Part shown: positions 10,007 through 19,430 of the stretch, piece by piece
Layout: every line of letters starts with the position of its first letter
Position numbering within the stretch: the stretch's first letter is position 1
Assembly: GCA_900642245.1 (NCBI GenBank)
Contig: CAAAJI010000258.1
Span: forward strand, 14,715-70,046
DNA: 55,332 bases
Origin: Fragilaria radians
Lineage: Eukaryota > Bacillariophyta > Fragilariophyceae > Fragilariales > Fragilariaceae
Reading direction: 5' to 3'
Position numbers and translations under genes: made by a program
Notes under the pieces: generated by a model
Told to the model about the DNA's origin: nothing
What the model saw: the letters and a program-made list of their open reading frames with translations, nothing else
Databases searched by the model: none

Positions 10007-12363
10007 ATGGGCATTTCGTACAATGTTCTTGGCATCCTTTTAATGCTTGATATATGCTTCATAACCAACTTTTTCGTCATTCATGCTCTCCGTCATTGGA
10101 CAAATGTGAGAGCATCCCGACGACAGTTTGATGATGACGAGGAGGAGGAGGAGGATCAGTCATCTGGATCTATCACCTATAATGCCAGCCTAATCGAAAC
10201 CATTCTTTTCGGATGGGTATTTGGAACGGTCAAACCAGATCTTTGGTATCCACGACGATTTCACAAATGGAGTCCAATTCCTTGGTATATCGGCATCAAC
10301 ACTACTTGCATATTAATAATAATTTCCCTTGCTTTTTTAACTCCAGAATTCTTGTACAACGAATTTGGAGTGAAATTCACTGGGGGCTACACTGCTGGAA
10401 ATCTTTGCAACGTAACTTCAAGGAAAGAAGATTTAATCTCACTTAATATGACACTAAAGAAAATGATGAATTTCGATAATGCCTTGGACCAATCCACTAT
10501 TCTAACCGGCATGAATAAAGCAATGCAAAGTGATGTGGCACTGTATGGGACCAAAAATTTCACATGTCCTGCCACTACCGCCAAGATATCTAGTGGTAAT
10601 GAAGCTTATGCGTTAACTGGAAATATCAAGCAATGGATAGATGAATCCAAGCGTTATGAGTATCCTGCCGTCAAGTGGGGAACATTCTTCCCTGGGTACT
10701 GTCGTGCCTACCACGATTCTGAAATCAAGATATCACAATTAGAAATTTGCGGCCCTCGGTACGTATCAAATCTATCCCATACCCTCCCTTTCCGTTTTTA
10801 ATCTCATATTATTTTCCATCTTTTGACGAAGGGAGATCTGTCAATGTCCGAACACTCCAAATACTGCACCACTTTCATTAGTTGGCCTCGGAGGGAAAAA
10901 AGTGTGTGCCATGAAAGTTTGCTTCAAATTTGACAACGTTCCATGTGGTGACATGGCAGATTATAGCATATATCAAAGCCTCTTGCCTCCGAACGACTAT
11001 CGTACGTTGCAGTTTCAACGAGCTCAAGAACTACTTGCTCTAGACAAGGCGAAACAAGAGTTTCCAACAAGTGCCAATGATTTAAATACGAAAGCGGTTG
11101 AAACGTTTCATACTTTGCTCAGTCAGATTGATCTGGCAAATAACCTGTATGCAATCTATGCTTGTATTTCTTTATACTTTCCTTCACCGCTATACATTTT
11201 CCATGATCCCTACCATGTCGTAATCAAGCAGTTTTTCTTTGGGGCTAACAAAGCTATGTTCATCATTTTTGTTGTAAGTATCTCATCATCAGTTTTAACA
11301 TTTTTGTAGCTTTATTCTTGTTCTCAACAATAACTCTTGGAATATTGAAAAGGTTACATTATGGTGGCTCTTTTCATACTCTCAGAAGTTTTTGGCTGAT
11401 CCCGATATTCATCTTACCTTGACAAATCTCAATGCGGATCCTTGTTATTTGGATGCCGAGTACATCATGGATAGACGAAAAATATTGGACAATCTTTGTA
11501 CCACACTACTTTCTATTGAGCAAGACTTCCCCTTTCAAAAAGGCACTGCAAATTCTATTCTAAATGAGGTTGAATTTTTCGTGGCGGAGAATCCAAATGG
11601 ATGTAACTGTCCTTATCCATTGAAGTCGTTAAGAGCTTTCAATACATCAATGTACCCTGAGGATTTAATGGAAGAATTGAAATTCACACGGACAGTTCGC
11701 ACGATTGAAAATGTATTCCTGCCGTCAGAAGGTTTGCCGTTTCTAGGTAATAGTAGCATTTGCAATGATTTCATGCAGGCCCGAAAAATTGTCATGCAAG
11801 CCCCTGATAGTGACATGGACAGTGTTTCGGTTTGGTTTGCCAGCGGCTTGCTTGCTGCAATTATCATCAAGTTTACTGTTGCCAAATTTGTTATTTCACT
11901 CCTTAAAATTGCGGATCCATTAACTGTCTGCAACGGAGAATTTTTCTGGATACCCCGAAAGTTTAATTTGCAACTGGATTCGACAAACAAGGAAAGACTT
12001 TTTGCGAATTTCAGGAAAACGACAGAAGATTCTCAATTCTACATTAATTTCCGAGGATTCTTATTCTGGGGAATTGTTATGCATCTTGCTTTGTTCAATC
12101 TAATGTTGGCTGGGTATCAAAGTGCACGTGAAAAAGGAATGACCTTGGATAAATTACCAGTCGCGAAATCCACAATCATCGTTGCGATCTTGGTTCTTTT
12201 CATGGGCTGCCTCATTATTTTGTGCCTCAAACGACATTCACGAAAAATATATATAGAACCCGAAGAGATTGTCTTCACTCCTGGCGGGGATACTCAAACG
12301 GTCAAGATATCAAACAAATACCGAGATGTAATAATGATGCGTTTTGAAGATGATGGTCCTTAA
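10007..12363 (+). CDS. polytopic membrane protein with Cys-rich glycosylated loop, three exons, unknown family
   Basis: I do not recognise this 734-residue protein. Exons are 10007-10758, 10832-11273 and 11353-12363; introns of 73 and 79 nt have donors GTACGT and GTAAGT, and the joins are phase-consistent (CG|G and GTT|GTT). The second join rebuilds a membrane helix (MFIIFV|VTLWWLF). Visible features: helix 1 (about 7-28), an acidic run DDDEEEEEED (about 42-51), helix 2 (about 94-113), a long hydrophilic region with many Cys and several Asn-X-Ser/Thr sites (NVTS, NMT, NFT), a helix near 385-405, a second Cys-rich loop, and three closing helices near 556-580, 628-650 and 670-692, ending in a charged cytosolic tail. 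It looks like a plasma-membrane or endomembrane protein with a large extracytosolic domain. Receptor or channel roles are guesses. Confidence 0.82.
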
Positions 12364-12636
12364 CTTCATTGTAGGGCAAGCTAGAACAAGGCCATTTCTA
12401 GGATTAAAAAAGTTGAAATAATATTGGTTGGAAATGATGCGCATTCTTTTTTGTAGAAAATTGTTTATTCTCAGTTATCGCAGTACATCAATCTATATTG
12501 CAAGAGCGTTGATTATCATCTCTGTACAATCGAGAACAAGTGGATTGAATAATCATACAATACAACATTGATTTCACTGGATGCATATTAATCCTAAATC
12601 TGTGTTCATTAAACTTTGTAAAGTACATTTTTGGAA

Positions 12637-13218
12637 TTAAGATGAAGATAGGCATCCAAAAAAGTGATAAACCTCATCTTTCCAGTCAAGCGCTGCGACT
12701 TGAGTTTTGCACTGGACACAATGAACGGACTGGTAAACTTCACTCGCCTCGTCATCGATATCCATGCTTGCTTCTATCAACTGTTTCGTGTGAGGGTCAT
12801 ACACTAATTTTTCCTGGAGACATATATTCATAACAAACATGGCTCGAAATTGATTTGAATGTACTTCATGCCTTTGACAATCCATACAAACAATTGCGAA
12901 ACAGCATGGACAACTTAAGACAGCATCCGAATCCCTTGGCCGCAATAGCTTCGCCATCTCCAATTGAGATGACAGCATTCCATCACGACGAATACGGACA
13001 GGTTCAGGTACACCTGACCGTAAATTATGATACACCCATGCTTCATCTTCGTCATCTAAATTGGCGCCATACAGTGGATCAGAATCTGAGAATTTTAACT
13101 TGTCATCCTCTTCATCATCGTTGCTATCTTCGTTTTCTGTTGTTGAATCATTGTGATTTGTATCCGATTCACCAGCAGATACAATTGCTGGTATACCTGA
13201 CGGAACAATCCTCTCCAT
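12637..13218 (-). CDS. EAPP: EAPP homologue (E2F-associated phosphoprotein)
   Basis: A 193-residue protein matching the conserved core of E2F-associated phosphoprotein, a nuclear factor that in animals binds activating E2Fs and modulates cell-cycle transcription. The N-terminal third is acidic and Ser/Asp-rich (NEDSNDDEEDDKLKFSDSD, about 29-47). The conserved core follows: DSDAVLSCPCC (97-106), CMDCQRHE (111-118), QFRAMFVMN (123-131) and, near the end, VHCVQCKTQVAALD and DEVYHFF. The paired cysteines (103/106, 111/114, 167/170) are likely zinc ligands. Length is somewhat shorter than human EAPP. The start is a clear ATG. It converges with the unknown membrane protein gene 273 bp away. Nuclear location and E2F binding are inferred from the family only. 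Confidence 0.92.
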   Translation of the reverse strand: MERIVPSGIPAIVSAGESDTNHNDSTTENEDSNDDEEDDKLKFSDSDPLYGANLDDEDEAWVYHNLRSGVPEPVRIRRDGMLSSQLEMAKLLRPRDSDAVLSCPCCFAIVCMDCQRHEVHSNQFRAMFVMNICLQEKLVYDPHTKQLIEASMDIDDEASEVYQSVHCVQCKTQVAALDWKDEVYHFFGCLSSS

Positions 13219-15199
13219 GTCTAGAGTCCATATGTGATCACAGATGCAAAACTTAACTCAAACTTTAAGAATGTTGACAAAAAAAACGATTAGTTACCAT
13301 ACTTCATTTGTATACCTACCACCAGTGTGACTTGTTTTCTCAAGAACATCACCTTTCTTGCACCAGATCGAACCTATTACTATTAGAATTCTTCCACACA
13401 TACCATCTTTATGTGGGAGAAACAATGATTTTGTTTAAACTTTGATTGCCAATATAGCTACAGCGCGAGAATTATATTGCATCAAGAAACAATTTGATTA
13501 CAATAGGCACGGTGTAGTGCCATGTAGAACTTACGTTCAAGCGCACCACGAGCCAAATTTCAGGATGGAAACTAAAGCTCCAATAATCAGCATAGCTGCG
13601 ATGAAGAAATCAAGATGAACAACACTACAAATTGAATCCAAGCAAATGTACAGAAATAATGCAACATAAAGAAGCAATGGCATATTTTGAGGAGAAACAA
13701 AAGGAAAACAATAACAAAAAATATCTCAATTAAGCAAATAAACTGAACCAACTGAAAAATAATGTATGTATATTGGAAAAAGAGTTAGATAAATTCAATC
13801 CAGATAAGTTGGAATCAGCATCAGGAGGTGATGAGTAACCAACAATGAGGTGCATATGACCATAAACAGTGTCCAAAGCACCAGATAACTTAAATTTTCA
13901 CTAACGGAAAGTCATGAGAAAGCAGATTATTCAGTGAATGAATTTAAATATAAATGTATTTTTAAACTTACTGTAAGCCTTAAATGTTTTGTTACAAGAT
14001 TTTTTATTCTTTCACAAAAATATAAGAAAGAGACTAGATTCAAGACAAGTCCTTATGATCCATTTGCGGCGTTCAGGATTCTTGCACCGTATTCTGATGA
14101 TCGCCCAACATTCAAAAATTAAAATGCTCTGTACTGGAGTGCCCAAAATCACATATTTGTTTTTCGGCACACATTTTTAGTTCTAAAGTGTTGCTAGAGA
14201 TATAGCTTATTATAGGTGCATAAATTAAGTTTCCATCAAATTTATTCAACCTCTACCTTGGTCAGAATTGTTTGACCGCATTGTAAAGTAATAGCGCTAT
14301 TACGCATGAACCCCAAATTTTAATATAGAATATTGCCGAGACGTTTTGCTATAGTACTTATCAAAGCAATTGCTGTGAAAATGCTATCCAATTTCATGGC
14401 ATACCTAAGCTGCAACAAAATGATATTTGCTCAAGAAGTTGAATATGTATTCATGATTTTCGTATTTGACATCCTGAGAAACAGTAATGAATTGATATCA
14501 GTGACAGCCGGATAAACCGGAGTCATTTGGCTTTAAATCTGAGCATCAATTGACAGCCAGAAAGGATGAAACTTCTTTTAAAAGCAAACAAGGGAAATTA
14601 AGATATGCGGCAAAACTCAGGGCACAGGATTTTCAATTGTATAGGTGGCACTTTGGAACCTAAAGAAGGTCAGATTGCTGACGGGTACCAAGACACAGGA
14701 TTCATATTCCAAATGATAAAAATAGATAACGGTTTGCTCAATGTTCAAGGAGGGAACAGCAAGAGATGATTGGAGAGAGAACTTTGATGAAGATAGAACT
14801 TGAAAGTTTTACTTTTGTAAAGAAAAATGGAAGGAAGTCTAAGCAAAACTGGAAGATGGCTCCAGTGTGAGCTCAGCAATAAAGGAAGAGTTTGTTTTTG
14901 AATCCAATTCATCTTAACCTTATCTATTAGATCATAAGGATCAGAAGCGAATTCACTATGTTGTATGTAAAGACGAGCAGTGAATTGATGCCAAACATCA
15001 TAAACAATATTGTTTCAATATCATAATGCTAAATGTATGGATTTTGATTTTGTATTTTGTTGACAGTGTTTACCGTAAAGAATACCGTCGGATTTGGTAA
15101 AGTAACAGTTTTAGTAGGAGCCAATCGTTTTTTTTTCGTGAGAAAAAAAATCAAGAATTTTGAGAGAATCAAAAATTATTTTTTCAATCAAGGTTTCAA
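13219..15199. other. long divergent intergenic region, no gene seen
   Basis: Nearly 2 kb between the divergently transcribed EAPP and nucleolar GTPase genes. It is strongly AT-rich with many stops in all frames; the short open frames around 13934-14180 and 14333-14515 have no recognisable content. The T-rich and A-rich runs just before 15200 (for example 15130-15150) look like the 5' leader of the GTPase gene. Confidence 0.5.
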
Positions 15200-16762
15200 A
15201 TGGTGAAGAAGAAGGGCAAATCCAATCGTATTACTCTCAAGGATAAATACAAGATCGAGAGAAGGGTCATAGAGACTAATCGCAAGCGTCGTAAGGCCAG
15301 TAAGAAGGATGCGAAATCAGGGAAAGTTGTTCCACGTCAAAAGGATCCAGGTATTCCAAACTCATGGCCGTTCAAGGAGGAATTACTCCGTGAAATTAAG
15401 CAGACTCGTGAACGGCAGGCGCAGCTCAAGGAAGAAATGAAAAATAAGAGAAAATCGGAGCTTCGGGAATTGGCGATGCATCACTCGCAGGGGGGGACAT
15501 CTCGGACTGTTCAGGAATATTTGGAAAAGCACCAAAAGGAATCCTCGCAGTCGAGTGATCAGAAGCAAGACGATTCTACGGAAGATGTTAGAAAGAATAA
15601 TGATGCTCAAAAGATGGTTATTGAACCAGTGAAATTATCATCGAATCATTTTCGAAACGAATTCAAAGCGGTAATCCAAGAATCCGATATTCTGCTTCAG
15701 GTTCTAGATGCTCGTGATCCTACTGGATCAAGACTTCCTCCAGCACTGGAGAGCATGATTGAAAATCAATATGGTAAGAAAATTATATTAGTTCTTAACA
15801 AGGTCGACTTGATTCCAAGAGATGCTGTAGAACCTTGGTTGAGGATTTTAAGACAAACACACCCTGTGATTGCCACCGTAGCATGCAGTGCTACGTCTTC
15901 AGATGGTAAGGGAGACCCTAACACACCAATAACGGGCATGGATGGCTTGTTACAACTTGTGAAAGCATTTGGTCGCACGTTAGGAAAAAAGTGTAAAGTT
16001 AAACTTGTTGTTGGTTTGATAGGTTATTCCAACACTGGCAAGTCCAGTACAATAAATGCCCTTGTGGGATCAAATGTCGCGGAGGTCAATGCAAAGCCAA
16101 GATTTACTTCAGCAAAACAAGAGATTCGATTGAATAAGAACATTCTCCTCCTAGATAGTCCAGGGCTTATTTTGGATGAGAATTTCATGTTTCCTGGATC
16201 CATGTGCCTGGATGAATTACATGATCCAATTTCTACCCTGCAACAACTCATTTTACGATGTGATCCTGCATCATTGGTAATCAAGTTCAACATTCCTGCA
16301 TTTCCTCCAGGTAATGTGATGATTTTCTTGGCCATGATTTCAAAGTCGAAAAGAAAAGGAGTCAAGGGAGATTTAGCGGTAGCTGCAAGGACCATTTTAA
16401 ACGAATGGATCTCTGGTCATATTCTATACTATTCACCTCCTCCTCCTGTGGTAGGTGTTGCTCAAGACAATGATGAAAATCTTCATCGTAGATTTGGAGT
16501 AAAGCTTGAATTCCAAAAGTATGATGAGGAAGTGATACAATTATTAAAGCACGAGGATGAAATGGACTTTGTTCAATTGCATGCATCTCAAGACGTTGTG
16601 GATGAGAAAACTGTTGTTGATTTTATGAATAGTAGCAGTGAGGATGAAATTTGTGACATGGATTGTGATGTCAGCGAGACAAAAAAGAAGGCTTTGACGC
16701 ATGTGGAACAAGTGTCAAGAAAAGAATTGGAGGTTGCAGACGACTATGATTTCAATGAGTAA
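15200..16762 (+). CDS. GNL3: circularly permuted nucleolar GTPase, nucleostemin/NUG1/Grn1 family
   Basis: A 520-residue YlqF/YawG-type GTPase of the nucleostemin (GNL3/GNL3L, yeast NUG1, fission yeast Grn1) group, needed for 60S subunit maturation and export. The basic N-terminus is the Grn1-type RNA-binding/nucleolar region (KDKYKIERRVIE, then RKRRKASKK, and KDPGIPNSWPFKEELL at 48-63), followed by a charged helix. The G-motifs occur in permuted order: VLDARDP (168-174), NKVD (200-203, G4), GYSNTGKSS (275-283, G1) and DSPG (319-322, G3). The C-terminus is acidic (SSSEDEICDMDCD). G1 has Tyr-Ser-Asn-Thr where most relatives have Pro-Asn-Val, and the G2 region reads KPRFTSAKQE rather than PG-x-T. 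No intron is needed. Confidence 0.94.
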   Translation: MVKKKGKSNRITLKDKYKIERRVIETNRKRRKASKKDAKSGKVVPRQKDPGIPNSWPFKEELLREIKQTRERQAQLKEEMKNKRKSELRELAMHHSQGGTSRTVQEYLEKHQKESSQSSDQKQDDSTEDVRKNNDAQKMVIEPVKLSSNHFRNEFKAVIQESDILLQVLDARDPTGSRLPPALESMIENQYGKKIILVLNKVDLIPRDAVEPWLRILRQTHPVIATVACSATSSDGKGDPNTPITGMDGLLQLVKAFGRTLGKKCKVKLVVGLIGYSNTGKSSTINALVGSNVAEVNAKPRFTSAKQEIRLNKNILLLDSPGLILDENFMFPGSMCLDELHDPISTLQQLILRCDPASLVIKFNIPAFPPGNVMIFLAMISKSKRKGVKGDLAVAARTILNEWISGHILYYSPPPPVVGVAQDNDENLHRRFGVKLEFQKYDEEVIQLLKHEDEMDFVQLHASQDVVDEKTVVDFMNSSSEDEICDMDCDVSETKKKALTHVEQVSRKELEVADDYDFNE

Positions 16763-17054
16763 ATGACGGAATACTAGTTATCTATTTTCAAGGTAGATTT
16801 TCATTCATTCATTGTTAATCCTAATGGAAAGTCATCAATCTGACATTCCATTGATCTAGTGTCACGTAAAAGCAGACTAGACCCTTTAGGTTAGAGGAAA
16901 ATCAAATTGTTTTAGTAACTTTTGGTAGAAGTGTTCCGTACGTTTGAATCTAGATAAGACGAAAAGACAGTAATTGTTCCTCTGTAGTAGCCTATATATT
17001 TATGAAGCGCAAGATTTTTTAATGTATGCTTCGTTGTTATCAGTCTATATCTAT

Positions 17055-17672
17055 TTATTGGAAACGAATTGCCAGCAAGGTAGTAATTAGCAGCAACATG
17101 GAAGAAGTTGCCATAACGATGGCATGAGAATTTGGATTTTGACTGGATGAATCATCTTCCAGCGATTGCGATACAGTAACTTGCAAACCAAATTCTCCAA
17201 CATCATTCGCTTGACTTCCATGGATAAGAATATAGTACTTCAATCCAGCTGTCGCCTGTAACGATATCGTAGTTTTACCGTCTGCCTGACACTCGTCATC
17301 ATCGTCCATCCCACTCCAACAACGGAGAGATTCACAAGAATCACCCGTGTAGATGGTAATGGCTGTATTGAAGTTTGTTTCATTCCGACAGGTAGAGACT
17401 GTTAGGACCTGATCTTCCAACAATTGATTGTTGTCTACCGAATACCAAACACCTGGTGAATTGACAAAATTTTCACCACAGTAGCTCAATTCATCCAATG
17501 AGGCATTGACTGTTGATGTTGAATCAACAATTAATGTGGATGACGAGGAAGAAAATGTCAAGGGAATGGCATCCTCACACTTGTCATTGCTGGGTACAGT
17601 TTCTCCAAAGGCATCCTGACAACACAACGCAAGTAGTGCAACTAAGAGAGCAACACAACAAACTCGAATCAT
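17055..17672 (-). CDS. secreted, probably GPI-anchored surface protein with PPC-like domain
   Basis: A 205-residue secreted protein. The start is the ATG at 17672 (MIRVCCVALL); the longer frame upstream begins only with TTG. A signal peptide (about 1-23, MIRVCC then a Leu/Ala/Val core, ending near AFG) is followed by one beta-rich domain opening with SNDKCEDAIPL (28-38) and containing GVWYSV, TAITIYTGDSC, DDDDECQADG and GLKYYILIHG. This resembles the pre-peptidase C-terminal-like (PPC) sandwich common in secreted proteins of stramenopiles. Six or more cysteines could form disulfides. The C-terminus has a Ser-rich spacer (SLEDDSSSQNPNS) and then a hydrophobic tail with no charged cytosolic end (MLLLITTLLAIRFQ), the layout of a GPI-attachment signal. 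It is divergent from PIG-U. Confidence 0.8.
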   Translation of the reverse strand: MIRVCCVALLVALLALCCQDAFGETVPSNDKCEDAIPLTFSSSSSTLIVDSTSTVNASLDELSYCGENFVNSPGVWYSVDNNQLLEDQVLTVSTCRNETNFNTAITIYTGDSCESLRCWSGMDDDDECQADGKTTISLQATAGLKYYILIHGSQANDVGEFGLQVTVSQSLEDDSSSQNPNSHAIVMATSSMLLLITTLLAIRFQ

Positions 17673-17814
17673 CGTAGGGATGTACAAAGGATAAATCTGT
17701 GTACTATGTATGCTGTTCTCACCAAAGATTCAATCGAAACAGTACTAGGTCGAGTACAGTACTTGTCCGGATCCACATTCCTAGAACGAATCCCTTCCTC
17801 CCTCCCTCCTTGCC
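17673..17814. promoter_or_regulatory. compact shared promoter between a GPI-type protein gene and PIGU
   Basis: Only 142 bp separate the start codons of the two head-to-head genes, so both promoters and both 5' leaders must fit here. The stretch contains the run CCTTCCTCCCTCCCTCC (about 17793-17809) just before the PIGU start. No TATA element stands out. Shared regulation is an inference from distance. Confidence 0.45.
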
Positions 17815-19143
17815 ATGGTGGCGGCTCCCAAGTTACCAACAACAAATATTCATTCAATGACATATCAAGTCCTAATACGATCCTCGATATTTAGCATTTT
17901 ATTTTCTTCATCCACTGCACTTTGTATTATATTACGAATCGCTCTTATCTTACGTCAACTTCCAACCAACATTTCTCATTTTTGGTATTCTCCGGCAGTT
18001 CAAAGTTTGTTGGTACGAAATCATAACAATCATTTCCGTGGAAATTTGGAATTGCAAATGACATCATCATCATCATCGTTATCCGAAACAATACTATCAT
18101 CCAACGATTATTATCTACAAGTACTATTACTGCTTTGGGATTTAATTGTGACTTGCCTATTGGTCGTTATTGGAAATATCCTTCGGAAACAACAATATAA
18201 TGACGAAGAAGAAATAACTATGAAGACTATGCCTGTTGTCATTCGACCAAAGTATGAAAAAATATTTGCCATGACCGAGGGCGTTGTGAATAAGGAAGAA
18301 AACAATGACGATAACTCAACATTCTTATTTCTCAGAAGAGACCTTCCCGTCCTGGCAGGAAATTTGTATTTTTGGTCGTCGACATTCTGGAATAGCAGTA
18401 TTTCAAATACCATTAGTTCTGGAGTCATTTCCAGTATCCTTCATTGGATTCTTCCCGGAAGACCAAGCTCTATACGTGACATGGACCCATTTGTCCCTAT
18501 CTTGTTTTTTCCACTTGCCTTTCTACAGATACCTGGAATAGATCTTCGTCGTTATCATTTTATCCTTCGAAGCCTCATTGTACTGACAACGATACTCTAT
18601 TACTGTACGCTCCTTTACCGTGGTGTTCGAATGGAAATTCCTACCTTTCATACACCTAATCTTGGTGTACAGTGGTACTTTCATATGCAAGTGTTTGATC
18701 GCTTTCGGCATTACTTTGCAATCATGTTCTTTGGTCTACGTTATGTCCTTGTGTTACCCTTGGCAATACGATTCTACAGATATCCACTTGAACTAGCTAC
18801 AACGTATTGGTTCGTCTACGCTATCTTTCACCCACATCCAACTATATCTGATCTCATGGTAGCCATGTCGCTACTTTGCCTTTCACCGAGGACACTCTGT
18901 CGTATGGATATCCCCTCCTTAGTTTCCATCTGTGCCTTGCCAGTCCCATTGATACTTTATGTTCTTGATTGGTACTTGTGGTTGGATCTTGGTTCTGGAA
19001 ATGCAAATTTCATATTCTTTCAATGCATAGCCTACAATGTTTTCTTCACTCTACTCTTTGTTGATTTTTGTGGCGCCATAGTCCGGAGGGACACGGCATT
19101 ACAACTAACAGTTGAATATAACCACAAAAAAGTAAGCCAATAG
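17815..19143 (+). CDS. PIGU: GPI transamidase subunit PIG-U (Cdc91)
   Basis: A 442-residue multi-pass ER membrane protein matching PIG-U, the transamidase subunit thought to recognise the GPI lipid when the complex replaces a protein's C-terminal signal with a GPI anchor. The best matches are in the C-terminal half: TPNLGVQWYFHMQVFDRFRHYF (family pattern W-Y-F ... E-x-F-x-x-F), PLAIRFYRYPLEL, FHPHPTISDL (human FKSYPTVGDV), and LGSGNANFIFFQCIAYNVF followed by DFCGAIVRRD, equivalent to AGSANSNFF ... LRRE. About eight or more hydrophobic helices are evident. An insert of acidic and polar residues lies near 120-160. The ATG at 17815 gives a start (MVAAPKLPTT) before the first helix. It is single-exon and converges with RIC1 287 bp away. 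Confidence 0.9.
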   Translation: MVAAPKLPTTNIHSMTYQVLIRSSIFSILFSSSTALCIILRIALILRQLPTNISHFWYSPAVQSLLVRNHNNHFRGNLELQMTSSSSSLSETILSSNDYYLQVLLLLWDLIVTCLLVVIGNILRKQQYNDEEEITMKTMPVVIRPKYEKIFAMTEGVVNKEENNDDNSTFLFLRRDLPVLAGNLYFWSSTFWNSSISNTISSGVISSILHWILPGRPSSIRDMDPFVPILFFPLAFLQIPGIDLRRYHFILRSLIVLTTILYYCTLLYRGVRMEIPTFHTPNLGVQWYFHMQVFDRFRHYFAIMFFGLRYVLVLPLAIRFYRYPLELATTYWFVYAIFHPHPTISDLMVAMSLLCLSPRTLCRMDIPSLVSICALPVPLILYVLDWYLWLDLGSGNANFIFFQCIAYNVFFTLLFVDFCGAIVRRDTALQLTVEYNHKKVSQ

Positions 19144-19430
19144 ACATCTAGAATTAAAGCCATTATTTGACAATTTACCGACCCTTCCTATTTTTTGTCT
19201 GTCATTGTGTTCCTAGGATTAGATATAATCCCGATACAATAGGTAATGATGTCAAAAGACTTGCTATCATTACTCCCATTCAGGCACGAAACCTATTACT
19301 ACACATATTTAGAACATGATTTTCAGGAGAATCGACAAAATCTTATACATTCCATTTACATTTTTCCTGGGATTCAAAGTAACAATAGAATTCTTACCAA
19401 CTGCATTATCTATTACTGGGATCAATCATC

